Assembly: GCA_026874595.1 (NCBI GenBank)
Contig: CM049320.1
Span: 9,863,464 to 9,927,463 of the forward strand
DNA from: Sipunculus nudus
Taxonomy: Eukaryota > Annelida > Sipuncula > Golfingiida > Sipunculidae
Direction of reading: 5' to 3'
Length of the DNA: 64,000 bases
Made by a program: the position numbers and the translations under genes. Shown here one piece after another: positions 23,709 through 34,935 of the stretch. Each line of letters begins with the position of its first letter. The stretch's first letter is position 1. A model generated the notes under the pieces. That model saw only the letters and a program-made list of their open reading frames with translations, made no database searches and was not told the DNA's origin.

Positions 23709-24779
23709 ATGGCCCCACCAAGTCCAAAGATCAGCAACAGAGTGTCGTTTAGCTTTCTAGTGGTACTAACCCTTTTTGTTAATATCTACGTATTTAAAGA
23801 CTACATTTCAATGCCCGACTGGAATAGTATATGGAGGAATCAGTCAATTTTAAAGCTAACCATAGCTGCAATAGGTCGAACCAGAGGTAATCGCATGTTC
23901 AGTTCACTTATTTTGGCCGGAAATACTTCGAGAACGAGTTTACTTAATGTTAACAATAATGCGTTACAGAGAGAAGCCAACCACAGCTATAAGAAGGTAC
24001 TATTCTGGGTCCCGTACTGTTATTCACGACATGACTTTATGCGCGACGGGAGACAGTTATTCCTAGACAGAAAATGCTCAGTGAATTTATGTGAAATAAC
24101 AAATAACAGATCAGAGTATAACAACAGTCATGCTGTGGTATTCTTCATAGGTAGAATTAAATTTTTGCACCAATTTCCTAAATACCGTTTTCCCTGGCAA
24201 TACTTCGTGTTTTATTTAATGGAAGCACCGATTCTTTTTCCTAATATGTATGGATTTAACGGCATTTTTAACTTTACGCAGACATACCGTTTAGATTCCG
24301 ATCTGTACGGGGCATACGGGAGGTTGATAAAGAGGAGAACGGCTGCCACAGAACGATTAATTATAAGTGATATTGCAGGTAAAACCAAGTTGATAGCTTG
24401 GTTTGTCAGTCATTGTAACACGGCCAGCAAACGTGAGAAGTACGTAGAGGAACTCCAGAAACATATTCAAGTGGACGTATATGGGAAATGTGGCAATCTG
24501 ACATGCAAAGATAGGAAACTGTGTTACGTAATGTTAAACAACACTTATAAATTTTACCTATCCTTTGAAAATAGTTTGTGTAAAGATTATGTTACTGAAA
24601 AGTTATATAATATTTTGCAACTGCATGTTGTGCCAATTGTTCTTGGTGGATTTGATTATAAGAAACACCTGCCTGCGCACTCTTACATTGATATAACAGA
24701 TTTTGATTCTCCGCGCCATCTGGCGGAATATCTACGTCTTTTGGATTCCAATGATACTCTCTATTCCATATACTCTTAA
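23709..24779 (+). pseudogene. Alpha-1,3-fucosyltransferase, copy 1, C-terminally truncated
   Basis: The frame of 356 codons opens with the same type II topology as the intact copy: short basic N-terminus, signal-anchor at residues ~13-29, stem, then the GT10 domain. It keeps FNFTQTYRLDSDLYGAYG, HIQVDVYGKCG and the donor-site motif YKFYLSFENSLCKDYVTEK. Homology stops after residue 352 (...NDTLY at about 24,763). Four foreign residues, SIYS, and a stop come from the repeat that follows, so 63 C-terminal residues with the FCDLC cysteines are missing. The breakpoint shares TA with the joined sequence, so this is a microhomology deletion of about 1.73 kb relative to the right arm. It differs from the intact copy at eight of 352 residues. 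The donor motif is intact, but loss of the C-terminal part probably abolishes folding or activity. Confidence 0.88.
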
Positions 24780-25195
24780 TAAATAACCCCTCACCCCCAC
24801 ACTATAAGTGGGCTCGCCCATTAATGCCCGGATAATGAATCACGGCCAGTTGAGGAGAAGGGTATAAGACATTAATTGCTTTGTATAATAAATACTGTCA
24901 GATCAAAAGAAATCTTCGGGTTTTTTTCCTGGTAATATTATCTGTCCGGCCAGGTTTTTTTCACCCAAAGGTTCCAGTACATTTTCCATCCAAATTACTT
25001 GTAATTGTTAAGGTAATGGAATATCCTGTTAGTAAAATACACAGACAAAAAAAGTTTTTTTTTTCGTTAACCGGGAGGAAGTGTAGGATATTCCATATAC
25101 TCATAATAGATAACCCCTCACCCCCACACTATAAGTGGGCTCGCCCATTATGCCCGGATAATGAATCACGGCCAGTTGAGAGGAAGGGCATAAGA
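24764..25195 (+). repeat. Direct-repeat doublet (~105-bp ends, ~215-bp middle), outer module of left arm
   Basis: A ~105-bp segment beginning TATTCCATATACTCTTAATA and containing CCACACTATAAGTGGGCTCG and ATGAATCACGGCCAGTTGA occurs at 24,764-24,868 and again at about 25,088-25,192. A middle sequence with ATTAATTGCTTTGTATAATA lies between. The same doublet is at 28,432-28,863, 44,130-44,565 and 47,383-47,820, but only a single segment at about 60,082-60,192. The shape is like a miniature terminal-repeat element or a simple local duplication. Confidence 0.7.
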
Positions 25196-25539
25196 TTCGG
25201 TCTCGAGTTAGCGGGCCTGGGGGTCAGTCCTCCAGGGCCTGCAGGAAGTAGCTGAGGGAGTAGCTGGGGTCCCTACGTATGTTTAAGAAATGGAGCCTGT
25301 GAAGCCAATGGTGAAGAGAGTAACCGGCCACGCTTCAAATCTTTAGTAAAGCGTATACCCGAAGCATACCCTCCGTATCTGTAGTAAAGCGTACACCCTA
25401 TGCACTGACTGACAGTATATTCTGTTTTTGCATGTGAGTAATAAGCATTCTAAATTCGGACAGGTCTATTCGTGATGTTAAACTTAAATCCCTGTGTTGT
25501 ATTCTATAACCTGTGGGAAAACCCTACAATATGGTGGCT
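25196..25539. other. Module sequence between the doublet and the minisatellite
   Basis: Unique to the duplicated module and repeated at 28,864-29,210 and, inverted, at 43,790-44,130, 47,045-47,385 and 59,735-60,080. No open frame of interest. Confidence 0.5.
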
Positions 25540-25832
25540 GCATGCTGTGCTTCTCTGACATCTGGGTGCCGCCGGTTGTACTTCTCTGACATCTGGTGCC
25601 GGCCTGTTGTATTTCTCTGACATCTGGTGGCGGCCTGTTGTACTTCTCTGACATCTGGTGGCGGTCTGTTGTACTTCTCTGACATCTGGTGGCGGTCTGT
25701 TGTACTTCTCTGACATCTGGTGGCGGTCTGTTTTACTTCTCTGACATCTGGTGGCTGACTGTTGTACTGCTCTGACATCTGGTGGCGGCCTGTTGTACTT
25801 CTCTGACATCTGGTGGACACGTGGCTGTATTT
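25540..25832 (-). repeat. 31-bp minisatellite, about 9 units (outer module, left arm), part 1
   Basis: The unit on the minus strand reads CCACCAGATGTCAGAGAAGT plus ACAACAG(G/A)CCG, 31 bases. Variants (CCGGCACC, CAGTCAGCC, GTAAAACAG) occur in the same order as in the other arrays, showing common descent. Because 31 is one more than a multiple of three and no unit holds a stop in this direction, all three minus frames stay open and read a 31-residue period containing MSEKYNRPPPDVREVQQ. Confidence 0.95.
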
Positions 25833-26285
25833 ATTTTCCCTATATAACATCTATAAAACACCTGAGGTTTGGGCCTCTTTAAAATAATTTTCAAAATAAA
25901 TTCTGATATTAAACTTTTTTTTACCTGAGAATTTGTTGTTTCTCCAGTCAAACAAGACCAAGAAAAAGGGGGCTTGTGTATCTCATTTTTTAACCATCCT
26001 GGCCCGAATGCAGTGAAGCCCAAAATACCCCACCAAGCAGTCCCAAACAAGCATTTGGACAACATCTCTTTGATTGGCCAAAGATTTTTAAAAAATTGAC
26101 CAATACTGTCAATTTTATTGGAAATTATGCTTAACATACTTAAAAATCAAACAATGGGGTGTTTTTGATGCTCCAGCACATGATGGCTAGAGCCAACCAG
26201 AGAAAGCCAGACCATTTACTACTCTCCTTCAGGTTCAGGGCTTGGTGACCCCAGGTCATGTAAACAAATAGGACCACGTGACCTT
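25833..26285. mobile_element. ~455-bp insertion inside the minisatellite, private to this array
   Basis: The array is broken after ...CTGGTGG and resumes at ...AATGGTGGCGG. A possible 5-bp GGTGG repeat lies at both edges, but the edges fall inside a repeat that itself contains this string. The corresponding array in the right arm (46,570-47,045) is continuous, so the insertion is younger than the palindrome. No terminal repeats or recognised coding were found; the element type is unknown. Confidence 0.55.
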
Positions 26286-26425
26286 AATGGTGGCGGTCTG
26301 TTGTACTTCTCTGACATCTGGTGGCGGTCTGTTGTACTTCTCTGACATCTGGATGCCGCCTGTTGTACTTTTCTGACATCTGGTGGCGGCCTGTTGTACA
26401 TCTCTAACATCTGGTAGTCACCTTT
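26286..26425 (-). repeat. 31-bp minisatellite, about 4 units, part 2 of the interrupted array
   Basis: Continues the array of 25,540-25,832 after the insertion. Its last units carry the CGGCATCCAGATG and GATGTTAGAGATG variants that mark the same end of every other array. Confidence 0.92.
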
Positions 26426-27031
26426 CCAGGCGCAAAAATTGGTCTGAAACCGGCAATGGCTGAAAAAGGGGGGTCGGGGCCCGTCTTCCCCTACTGGATC
26501 CGTTTCTTTAGAGCCAGTACTGATCCTGACAGAAATAAATTTGCTTGACATGACATTGGCCAGTTTCCGATCCAGTATAAGAAACAGTTGAAACATTAGT
26601 CTTTTAGTATTTCACTATATAACCGCGTGTTTTGTAAATATGCCCAACCGGATTACCATGAGAACCAAAGATTAAAAAAAAAATGCTGTATTTAAATTTT
26701 AAAACAATGCCACATCAGGTTGCTGAGGTGCCTTGTTAAGTTTGTTGCCACGAGGTGGCGCTCAGTGTCAGTATGCTATTACTTTCAGTGATAGTTTTGC
26801 TGTATTTATCACAAATTAGCGACAATGCCATATGGTGTAAAGAGCTACTTTGGCGGAGGTATGAGCTCTCTGAGTGCCTTTTCTAGGTTTACTAAGTTTG
26901 TTCCGCACCTTCGAACGGCTGTTCAGCTGAGGCTACGATCCTGACTCTCAGGCCCTAGTAGCACTTACTCAAACACGAGTCTTGTTTTAAAGATTATCCA
27001 GGGTCCTTTCCCGTCTGACATAAGACAGTCC
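26426..27031. other. Module sequence between minisatellite and retrotransposon target site
   Basis: Homologous to 29,490-30,113 and to the inverted 42,883-43,500, 45,959-46,570 and 58,865-59,480. A short minus-strand frame starting MFQLFLILDRK is present in all copies and leads into the minisatellite. I see no protein family in it. Confidence 0.5.
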
Positions 27032-27048
27032 GCCGAGCAGCTAGAGTG
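27032..27048. other. Empty target site of the retrotransposon (left arm, outer module)
   Basis: GCCGAGCAGCTAGAGTG is uninterrupted here, followed by TGGAAATAAAG. The paralogous inner module has the same 17 bases on both sides of the retrotransposon. Other empty sites lie at 45,942-45,958 and 58,848-58,864. Confidence 0.9.
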
Positions 27049-28120
27049 TGGAAATAAAGTTATATATCTAAAATCACACTTAAATTATGGGTGTGGAAAC
27101 CGATCTTTTCCCCATTTCTGACAAAGCCTCATGGCCTACAAGTACAATCAACCAAACCAACCGTTGGATGTTAATGTACTTTATAACTTCCCCCACCAAT
27201 TCGAGAGAAAAAAAACCATTTTTACTCAGTATTTAGTAAGCGTCCCTGCATTTATGACCACATATACACACACATTCGATGCAATGCTTGACGTCCATTG
27301 TAGTGCAGTTCCCGGATGACTGCCCTTCAGGCTGAGTAAGCCCTGTCAGTCCAATTCCTGCGAATTGAGTCGAGAATTCACAGCTAGTAATAAAGTCTTT
27401 GAGCCGAGACCATGATCTCTTGTCAAATAACCTATCTTACCCAGTTAAAAATATTTTGGAAAGTAACATTATCACTCGATATGCAAGATTACTAAGGTAA
27501 ATAAAAACCGCATTCATAACTATGTATTGCGAACACCATCGTCCGTCCAGCTGCACGTTTCATTTAGAATTAAATGATATTTGTCTATCACAATTTATTT
27601 TGTTCTACATTATATTACTAACCTCATATGAAAAACGACTGACCCATCGGACATGATGCTCAGCTGAATGACATGTTGACAATGTGTTCTAGCACATGCA
27701 ACTAATTAAGAAAATGTAGTTGGCATTATCATTCATGCATATTAGCTTAATATTAGCTTAAGTTCATCAAGACCAAAAAGTACCCCAACTTTAATAAAAA
27801 GCCTTTCAGAAAAATACGGAAAATTTCGGAAAAAAATACTTTTAAGGGATACACTAAAAAATCACACATGTATTCTGATGCTGAACTTGATTTTGACTGA
27901 ATATCAAAAGCACCATCGCTTTTATTTATTAAGAATATTTGTATATGATATTTCACTCATACTTTAAATGCAGATGCAAATGCAAAGCATTTTTTTTCAA
28001 AATGCAAATGCACTACATCAGGCATTTGAAAACAAATGCAGTTTTTTTTTAGATCGCTGCATTGCTTCTTTTAAATGCAATGGACCTGTGCAAAATCTAA
28101 CAGCAATCTTTGGTACATTG
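27049..28120. other. Rest of the outer module, left arm
   Basis: Homologous to 32,589-33,245 plus part of 34,640-34,945, and inverted to 44,887-45,941 and 57,850-58,847. It contains two ATGCAAAT octamers near 27,970-28,015. No gene. The tandem-module junction falls at about 28,107-28,115. Confidence 0.5.
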
Positions 28121-28431
28121 AGTAGGGTGTCTTAATGATTCCGTCTGGACGTTTTGGAACTAAATACTCACTTTGGGTTCAGTTTCTGATGAAATCTTGA
28201 CGATAACAGTATTTGTTTTTTTTGTATAGTTGATGTGATAATGAAATGTTGTTATAGTTATTAGGAAAATAATGAACATTGCCACGTCTTGTGTATTTTC
28301 CAACCTATAACTGAAACCTGTGTAGATTTAGTTATTTGGCTCATTGTACTTCTCTGGCATATTGTGGTGGCTCGTTCACGTTGATATCCAGTAGATGCCT
28401 GTTCTACTTCGCTGACATATTGTACGATATT
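28121..28431. repeat. Module flank with degenerate minisatellite-like units
   Basis: Near 28,343-28,427 three imperfect TTGTACTTCTCTGGCAT-type units appear (TACTTCGCTGACATATTGTA is the last). They are probably eroded members of the 31-bp family abutting the doublet. Confidence 0.45.
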
Positions 28432-28863
28432 CCATATACTCTTAATAAATAACCCCTCACCCCCACACTATAAGTGGACTCGCCCATTAATGCCCGGATA
28501 ATGAATCACGGCCAGTTGATGGGAAGGGCATAAGACATTAATTGCTTTGTATAATAAATACTGTCAGATCAAAAGAATTTTTTTGGTTTTTTTCCTGGTA
28601 ATATTATCTGTCCGGCCGGGTTGTTTTTCACCCAAAGGTTCCAGTGCATTTTCCATCCAAATTCATTGTAATTGTTAAGGTAATGGAATATCCTGTTAGA
28701 AAAATACACAGACAAAAAAAAATTCTTATTTTTCGTTAACCGGGGAGGAACTGTGGGATATTCCATATCCTCTTAATAGATAACCCCTCACCCCCACACT
28801 ATAAGTGGACTCGCCCATTATGCCCGGATAATGAATCACGGCCAGTTGAGAGGAAGGGCATAA
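28432..28863 (+). repeat. Direct-repeat doublet, inner module of left arm
   Basis: Same organisation as 24,764-25,195: ~105-bp segments at about 28,432-28,534 and 28,760-28,863, with CTATAAGTGGACTCG in place of GGGCTCG. Confidence 0.7.
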
Positions 28864-29214
28864 GATTCGGTCTCGAGTTAGCGGGCCTGGGGTGAGTCCT
28901 CCAGGGCCCGCAGGAAGTAGCTGAGGGAGTAGCTGGGGTCCCTACGTATGTTTAAGAAATGGAGCCTGTGAAGCCAATGGTGAAGAGAGTAACCGGCCAC
29001 GCTTCAAATCTTTAGTAAAGCGTATACCCGAAGCATACCCTCCGTATCTGTATAAAGCGTACACCCTATGCACTGACTAACAGTATATTCTGTTTTTGCA
29101 TGTGAGTAATAAGCATTCTAAATTCGGACAGGTGTACGTTTGATCTATTGGTGATGTTAAACTTAAATTCCTGTGTTGTATTTTATTACCTGTGGGAAAA
29201 CCCTACAATATGGT

Positions 29215-29485
29215 GGCTGCATGCTGTACTTCTCTGACATCTGGGTGCCGCCTGTTGTACTTCTCTGACATCTGGTGGCGGCCTGTTGTACTTCTCTGAC
29301 ATCTGGTGGCGGTCTGTTTTACTTCTCTGACATCTGGTGGCTGACTGTTGTACTTTTCTGACATCTGGTGGCGGCCTGTTGTACTTCTCTGACATCTGGT
29401 GGCGATCTGTTGTACTTCTCTGACATCTGGATGCCGCCTGTTGTACTTTTCTGACATCTGGTGGCGGCCATCTCTAACATCTGGT
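29215..29485 (-). repeat. 31-bp minisatellite, about 8 units (inner module, left arm)
   Basis: Same unit and variant order as the outer array, shorter and uninterrupted. Bounded by CCCTACAATATGGTGGCTGC on the left and CATCTCTAACATCTGGTG on the right. Three minus-strand frames are open, the longest 155 codons at 29,203-29,670. Confidence 0.95.
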
Positions 29486-30130
29486 GCATGGTCACCTTTC
29501 CAGGCGCAAAAATTGGTCTGAAACCCGCAGGGGCTGAAAAAGGGGGATCGGGGTCCGCCTTTCCCTACTGGATCCGTTTCGTAAGAGCCAGTACTGATCC
29601 TGACAGAAATAAATTTGCTTGACATGACATTTGCCAGTTTCCGATCCAGTATAAGAAACAGTTGAAACATTAGTCTTTTAGTATTTCACTATATAACCGG
29701 GTGTTTTGCAAATGTGTCCAACCGGATCACCATGTGAATCCAAGATTTAACAAAAAAAGAAATGCTGTATTTAGATTTTAAAACAATGCCACATCAGGTT
29801 GCTGAGGTGCCTTGTTAAGTTTGTTGCCACGAGGTGGCGCTCAGTGTCAGTATGCTATAACTTTCGGTGATAGTTTTGCTGTATTTATCACACATTAGCG
29901 ACAATGCCATATGGTGTAAAGAGCTACTTTGGCGAAGGTATGAGCTCTCCGAGTGTTTTTTTCTAGGTTTATTCAGTTTGATCCGCACCTTCTGACGGCT
30001 GTTCAGCTGAGGCTACGATCCTGACTCTCAGGCCCTAGTAGCACTTACTCAAACACGAGTCTTGTTTTAATGAGTATCCAGGGTCCTTTCCCGTCTGACA
30101 TAAGATATAGTCCGCCGAGCAGCTAGAGTG

Positions 30131-32571
30131 ACCATGTCCGTTACACCGCTCAGGCAATAACTAGGGTTTTTACGCCGCAGTTTTTGCCTCTTCGGGTACC
30201 CCCCTCTTTGCACTGAGGTCGCCAGAACTGACACGCCAGCCAGCCAGGTCCGGCCCGCCCTCGCTGACCACCCACCACCGGGGAATCCCCCAAGTAAACC
30301 CGGGAGCCTGAGCCTAGCAACCAGCCAGTAATGTCCGAGCGTCACCGGCCTACCCCTGGACTACCTTGAGTCCTGCCCTGAGCCTTGTCCCTTTCGACCA
30401 GGTACCGTGTTCGCTCGATCGGAGCCTTTTCGGGAGCCTTTGCTGGTTCTTGTGCCTTCATGCTTGAGCCTTGTCCCTGCTGGTCCTGACCGGACCCCTG
30501 GTTTTTACGTCTCGGAGCCTTGTCTCTGATCATTTCGGGATCCCCTCAACTTTTATCCACCAAACGGCTGGCTCTTTAGGGCCTGGTTCCATACTGCCGG
30601 CAACAGGCTGGCCTACTCTTCTATCGAAAAACAGTATGGGGTCTTTTACGTGCCCATCCCCTTCTGGACACGGGACCGCCATTTTACGTCCTCATCCGAT
30701 GGACGGCCCGTATTTTACTTTTGCAGTCGGGCGCTGCAGAGCCCGGAGCCTTTCTACCCCTCCCCCACTTTCTCTAGTGGGGTGATGATACTGGGGTTCC
30801 GTTTGCCACTGATTTTTTGCCAGTCGAGCCTCATTTTGAGGTCTTTATAGAACTTCTCTTGCTTCACCTTTTCGACATAGCCTTTGCTCAACCTTAGAAT
30901 GTGGTCTTTCACATATTCTATTTCTGCCTTCTCGTGAAGCACAGATACTCGGGTTCGGGGCGGGAGTCTCAAGGCCGTCCTTAAGGCTCTGTTTTGAAGC
31001 CGTTGAAGTGTCTAAATGTGGTGCTCTTTGGCTGAGATCAGGGCTATGCAGCCGTACATCATAACCGGTCTGATCCAGGCTTTATAAAGATATATCAAAC
31101 TTTTGGTTGACATGCCCCCTGTCCCTGCTTTTAGCACTCTTAAGCAGTTTAGTCTCGCTTTGACCCTCTGTTCGATATCCCTTATATGAGCCGCCCATGT
31201 GAGTCTCTTATCAACCGTCAGCCCCAGGAATTTTACCTGGTCTGTGAATTGAATTGGTTCCCCGGCCAATTTCAGTTCTGGCGCTTTGCTGGCCTTACTG
31301 CCTTTCAGGTGCCTACCGAACTTGCAAGCCTGCGTTTTTGTCGCATTGACTCTTACCCGCCATCTGGCGCACCACTTGGTCACTTCATCTAGACCTGCCT
31401 GTAGCCTGGGTACTGCTCTGTGTCCATAGCGCAGTATCATCCGCAAATTGGCTCGTCGCCCCCGTGCGGACTCTCCCTTTCTCGGACAGGCTAGGCATGT
31501 CGTTGACGTATATGACGTAGAGCAGCGGGCTGAGAGCTGAGCCCTGTGGTGTGCCAGCAGCAGGTTCGATCTCGTGCGACTTAGCGTCACCTACTCTGAC
31601 CCATAGCTTCCTATCTCTTAGGAAGGATGAGAGGATCCTCACGATGCGGGCCGGTAGTTTAGCCTGCGTTGCGATTTTGTACCTTAGACCATCCCGCCAT
31701 ACTGCGTCGAAGGCTTTCTCGACGTCTAGGAATACACCTATAGTATCACAAGATCGCTGCAGGCATTGCCCTACCGCCTGTGTCAGCCTGAATAGTTGGT
31801 CATTCGTTGACCTGCCTTCACGGAACCCGCTCTGATTCGGGTTAAAGTACCCCGCTTTCTCCAGGTGTCCACTGATCCTGCCAGCTATTATCCGTTCCAG
31901 CACTTTTCCTAGAATTGGCAGTAGACTGATGGGTCGGTAGCTTTTCGGTAGCGAGCGATCTTTTCCCGGCTTCGGGATCATGATCACGCTAGCTCTTTTC
32001 CATGCCCTCGGGAAGTACCCCAGTTTTAGACACGCATTGAACACTATCGTGAGCGCTTCCAGCCCTTCCTCCGGCAGTTTGATCAGTACTTCCCTGGTGA
32101 GGCCGTCCTCCCCCGGGGCTTTCCTGCTTTTGAGTTTTATCAGCTTCCTGCTGACTTCCGCTTTTGTGATCGCTCTCAATAGCGGCTCATCCTCTGCTAT
32201 TTGAGCGTAGCAGCTCTCCACCTTTGCCAGAGGTTAGTATAACTCTTTTTCGCCTTGCCTTACATACTGATCAACCTCCTTCTGTGTTCGGTCATCGAAC
32301 TGGGGTCCCGTCGGGACCTGATGTATGTTCCGGAGCGTCTCCGCGAACAAGTCAGCCTTGTCCTTTTCCGTACTAGCCACCGAACCCATCGGGCCTATTA
32401 GGTCAGTCGTTCCGACCAATGGCTTGTTCAGCGAGCCAGTATACTGGTGGACCTTTCGCCAGAATTCACCCACGGATATTCTGTGGTCCATACTACTCGT
32501 GAACTTATACCATTCTGCCTTTTTCTGGGCTTTGATTGCATATTTCACCTTCCGACTAATAGCGTTGTATT
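30131..32571 (-). mobile_element. Jockey-like non-LTR retrotransposon, 5'-truncated, left arm
   Basis: Flanked by perfect 17-bp target duplications GCCGAGCAGCTAGAGTG at 30,114-30,130 and 32,572-32,588. The 3' end lies at 30,131 and the element ends GTGTAACGGACATGGT on its own strand, without a poly(A) tail. The 5' end is truncated after the endonuclease region, leaving linker, reverse transcriptase and about 620 bp of GC-rich 3' UTR. The GC content is clearly higher than that of the surrounding host DNA. The mirror copy is at 40,509-42,865 in the same target site. Confidence 0.93.
30754..32548 (-). pseudogene. Reverse transcriptase ORF remnant, left-arm retrotransposon copy
   Basis: On the minus strand, from 32,548, a linker (EFWRKVHQYTGSLNKP) runs to an in-frame TAA at 32,234-32,236 that is shared with the other arm. 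The frame resumes with VESCYAQIAEDEP and the RT domain: SYRPISLLPILGKVLERII, FLDVEKAFDAVW, GTPQGSALSPLLYVIYVND and FADDTALW (the YxDD box with Phe). An 8-bp deletion near 31,415-31,424 then shifts the frame, and a nonsense TAG at 31,012-31,014 interrupts the segment after the RT. The C-terminal HHI...QRLQNRALRTALRLPPRT region is typical of the Jockey/I/CR1 group. The copy cannot make the protein. Confidence 0.88.
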
Positions 32572-32588
32572 GCCGAGCAGCTAGAGTG

Positions 32589-33245
32589 TGGAAATAAAGT
32601 TATATATATCTAAAATCACACTTAAATTATGGGTGTGGAAACCGATCTTTTCCCCATTTCTGACTAAGCTTCATGGCCTACAAGTACAATCAACCAAACC
32701 AAATGTTGGAAAGGTAATGTACTTTATAACTTCCCCCACCAATTCAAGAGAAAAAAAATCCATTTTTACTCAGTCTTTAGTAAGTGTCCCTGCATTTATG
32801 ACCACATAGACACACACATTCGATGCAATGCTTGACGTCCATTGTAGTGCAGTTCCCGGATGACTGCCGTTAAGGCTGAGTAAGCCCTGTCAGTCCAATT
32901 CCTTCGAATTGAGTCGAGAATTCACAGCTAGTAATAAAGTCTTTGAGCCGAGATCATGATCTCTTGTCAAATAACCTATGAGTAATCTTACCCAGTTGAA
33001 AATATTTTGGAAAGTAACATTATCACTCGATATGCAAGATTACTAAGGTAAATAAAGACCGCATTCTTGACTAATACATTGCGAACACCATCGTCCGTCC
33101 AGCTGCACGTTTCATTTAGAATTAAATGATATTTGTCTGTCACAATTTATTTTGTTCCACATTTTATTACTTACCTTATATGAAAAACGAGTAACCCATC
33201 GGACATGACACTCAGCTGAATGACATGTTGACAATGTGTTCTAGC
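32589..33245. other. Inner module, centre-proximal part (left arm)
   Basis: Begins TGGAAATAAAGTTATATATA and is homologous to 27,049-27,690. It ends at the GTGTTCTAGC block where the outer-module copy and repeat X diverge. No gene. Confidence 0.5.
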
Positions 33246-34083
33246 CTTTCCTGAGGAATCTAGCAATTTGTGTGTAATTTTCATTATTTCCGGGATGCTC
33301 CGTCATCCCCGTAACTTGGAGAATAAAGTTCACAGTGACATAATTTCATATTTTTAGAACATTAAGGAACTCTCAGGATGCAGAGATTTATGATTCTAGC
33401 TTTTACGAGTACGCTTTGTGCCTTGTTGACAGACTTAGTGTTCTAAAAAATACGGGTAAAAATTAGTAAAATTTAAGAGAATGCAGGTGGCGCCACCATC
33501 CATGCCCAGTAGCTAAGGTTCATCAAGACCCTTAAGTACACCGTATTTTATGATAATCCTTCAAGCCGTTCCTGAGGAATCTGGCAAATAGTGTGTATTT
33601 ATTAATTTTTCGGGTGTGGGGGTAAACTTCCTGAGGGATCTGGAGGGATTTGTACATGGTTATCGGACAGACAGACATGAAAACAGACAAACAGACAGAC
33701 GGACGAGGGATAACAGAGTGATTGCTATAGCTCAGATGACTTTCAGTCAGCTGAGCTATAAAAGCATTTTTTATTTTCCACATAATTTAATGTTACATGA
33801 GAGGTTTGACCCCAAATATCAATATTACATCATACCCACTGGAGCCCCAGACAAAGCAAAATTCTTAACAATTGAAAAAACTACATTGTTTTACAGAGCT
33901 GCCCTGTCCTTATACCGGCACAAATGACACATGACTTGTTTGTATGGAGGTTGTTACGATCTTTCAGTAATAGGGGGGAATAAGAATATGTGCGTATATG
34001 ATTTATATTGGGATTCTTTATGATCACGATGAAAAAAGATTTATGTTTCGTCGTGCGTCACATTTTTCAAACAGTAGGCGCGA

Positions 34084-34148
<65 letters not shown>

Positions 34149-34635
34149 AAAATTAAATGATCCATTTTTTTTAAACATTGCATAAAATTTTGGACATAAG
34201 TATGTTTAGGTCACAATAAACTTTATCATTTTTTTATCATTACTGCAAGGGAAGCACAAATCAGAATTACACTTGATGAACATGAGTGACTCCAACTTTT
34301 TTCTGAGTCTCCAACTTTTTTGGTGGGATGATTTTTTAGCTGTAGAGAAAATCCTTACTGCTGGTATATAGAATAGCTTACCTTACTTTTAATGAACAGA
34401 TAAGCTCAACCCCGAGCCAAGTCTAAACACACCTGCCAGTGCCACCACGCTAGCTTTGCTTGCCCCAGTGTGCAAACCCAATATACCTGCCCAAGTGGCA
34501 ATTAAGTTCAGGAGGCAAGTTTTGCTAAGTTGACATCAAACAAGATGTGTATACATTTACATAAATGTGTTTTAATTTTTATTTATTTATTCCAACCTTC
34601 AACTAATACAGGGGAGTAAATAAATATCGGAAAAA
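33246..34635 (-). repeat. Repeat X, left arm, with (TA)n core
   Basis: Sequence present only in the inner module of each arm (mirror: about 38,455-39,840). On the minus strand it includes AGCTCAGCTGACTGAAAGTC and TCATCTGAGCTATAGC, the dispersed block also seen at 1,510 and 5,140, then GGTGGCGCCACC at about 33,487. A (TA)n tract runs 34,085-34,146. The outer modules and third copy have a shorter diverged form (for example 27,766-27,850) of the same repeat. Confidence 0.65.
34085..34146. repeat. (TA)n microsatellite in left arm
   Basis: About 30 TA units, mirrored at 38,949-38,997 in the right arm with a different length. Confidence 0.95.
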
Positions 34636-34759
34636 AAGTACTTTTAGGGAATACACGAAAAAATCACACATGTATTCTGATGCTGAACTTGGTTTTGACT
34701 GAATATCAAAAGCACCATCGCTTTTATTTATTAAGAATATTTGTATATGATATTTCACT

Positions 34760-34935
34760 CATACTTTAAATGCAAATGCAAATGCCAAGCATTTTTTTTA
34801 CCAAATGCAAATGCAAATGCATGCAAAGCATTTTTTTCCAAAATGCAAATGCACTACATCAGGCATTTGAAAGCAAATGCTGTTTTTTTAGATCGCTGCA
34901 TTGCTTCTTTTAAATGCAATGGACCTGTGCAAAAT
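34760..34935 (+). repeat. Cluster of ATGCAAAT octamers, left arm
   Basis: Within about 85 bases (34,768-34,853) ATGCAAAT occurs five times, partly as the overlapping string ATGCAAATGCAAATGC, with more TGCAAA and GCATTT around it. The same block, complemented, is at 38,160-38,312; shorter versions lie at 27,968-28,080, 44,905-45,022 and 57,845-57,990. The octamer is the canonical POU-domain (Oct) site. Whether it is a regulatory cluster or just an ATGCAA-type simple repeat cannot be told from sequence. Confidence 0.65.

Noticed and set aside
30067-32597. Frames such as 30,067-30,345, 30,471-30,785, 31,551-31,835 and 32,325-32,597 (mirrors 42,651-42,929, 42,248-42,589, 41,190-41,474, 40,483-40,755) as genes
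   Set aside because: They are antisense or other-frame shadows within the GC-rich retrotransposon or frames in its 3' UTR, without motifs.
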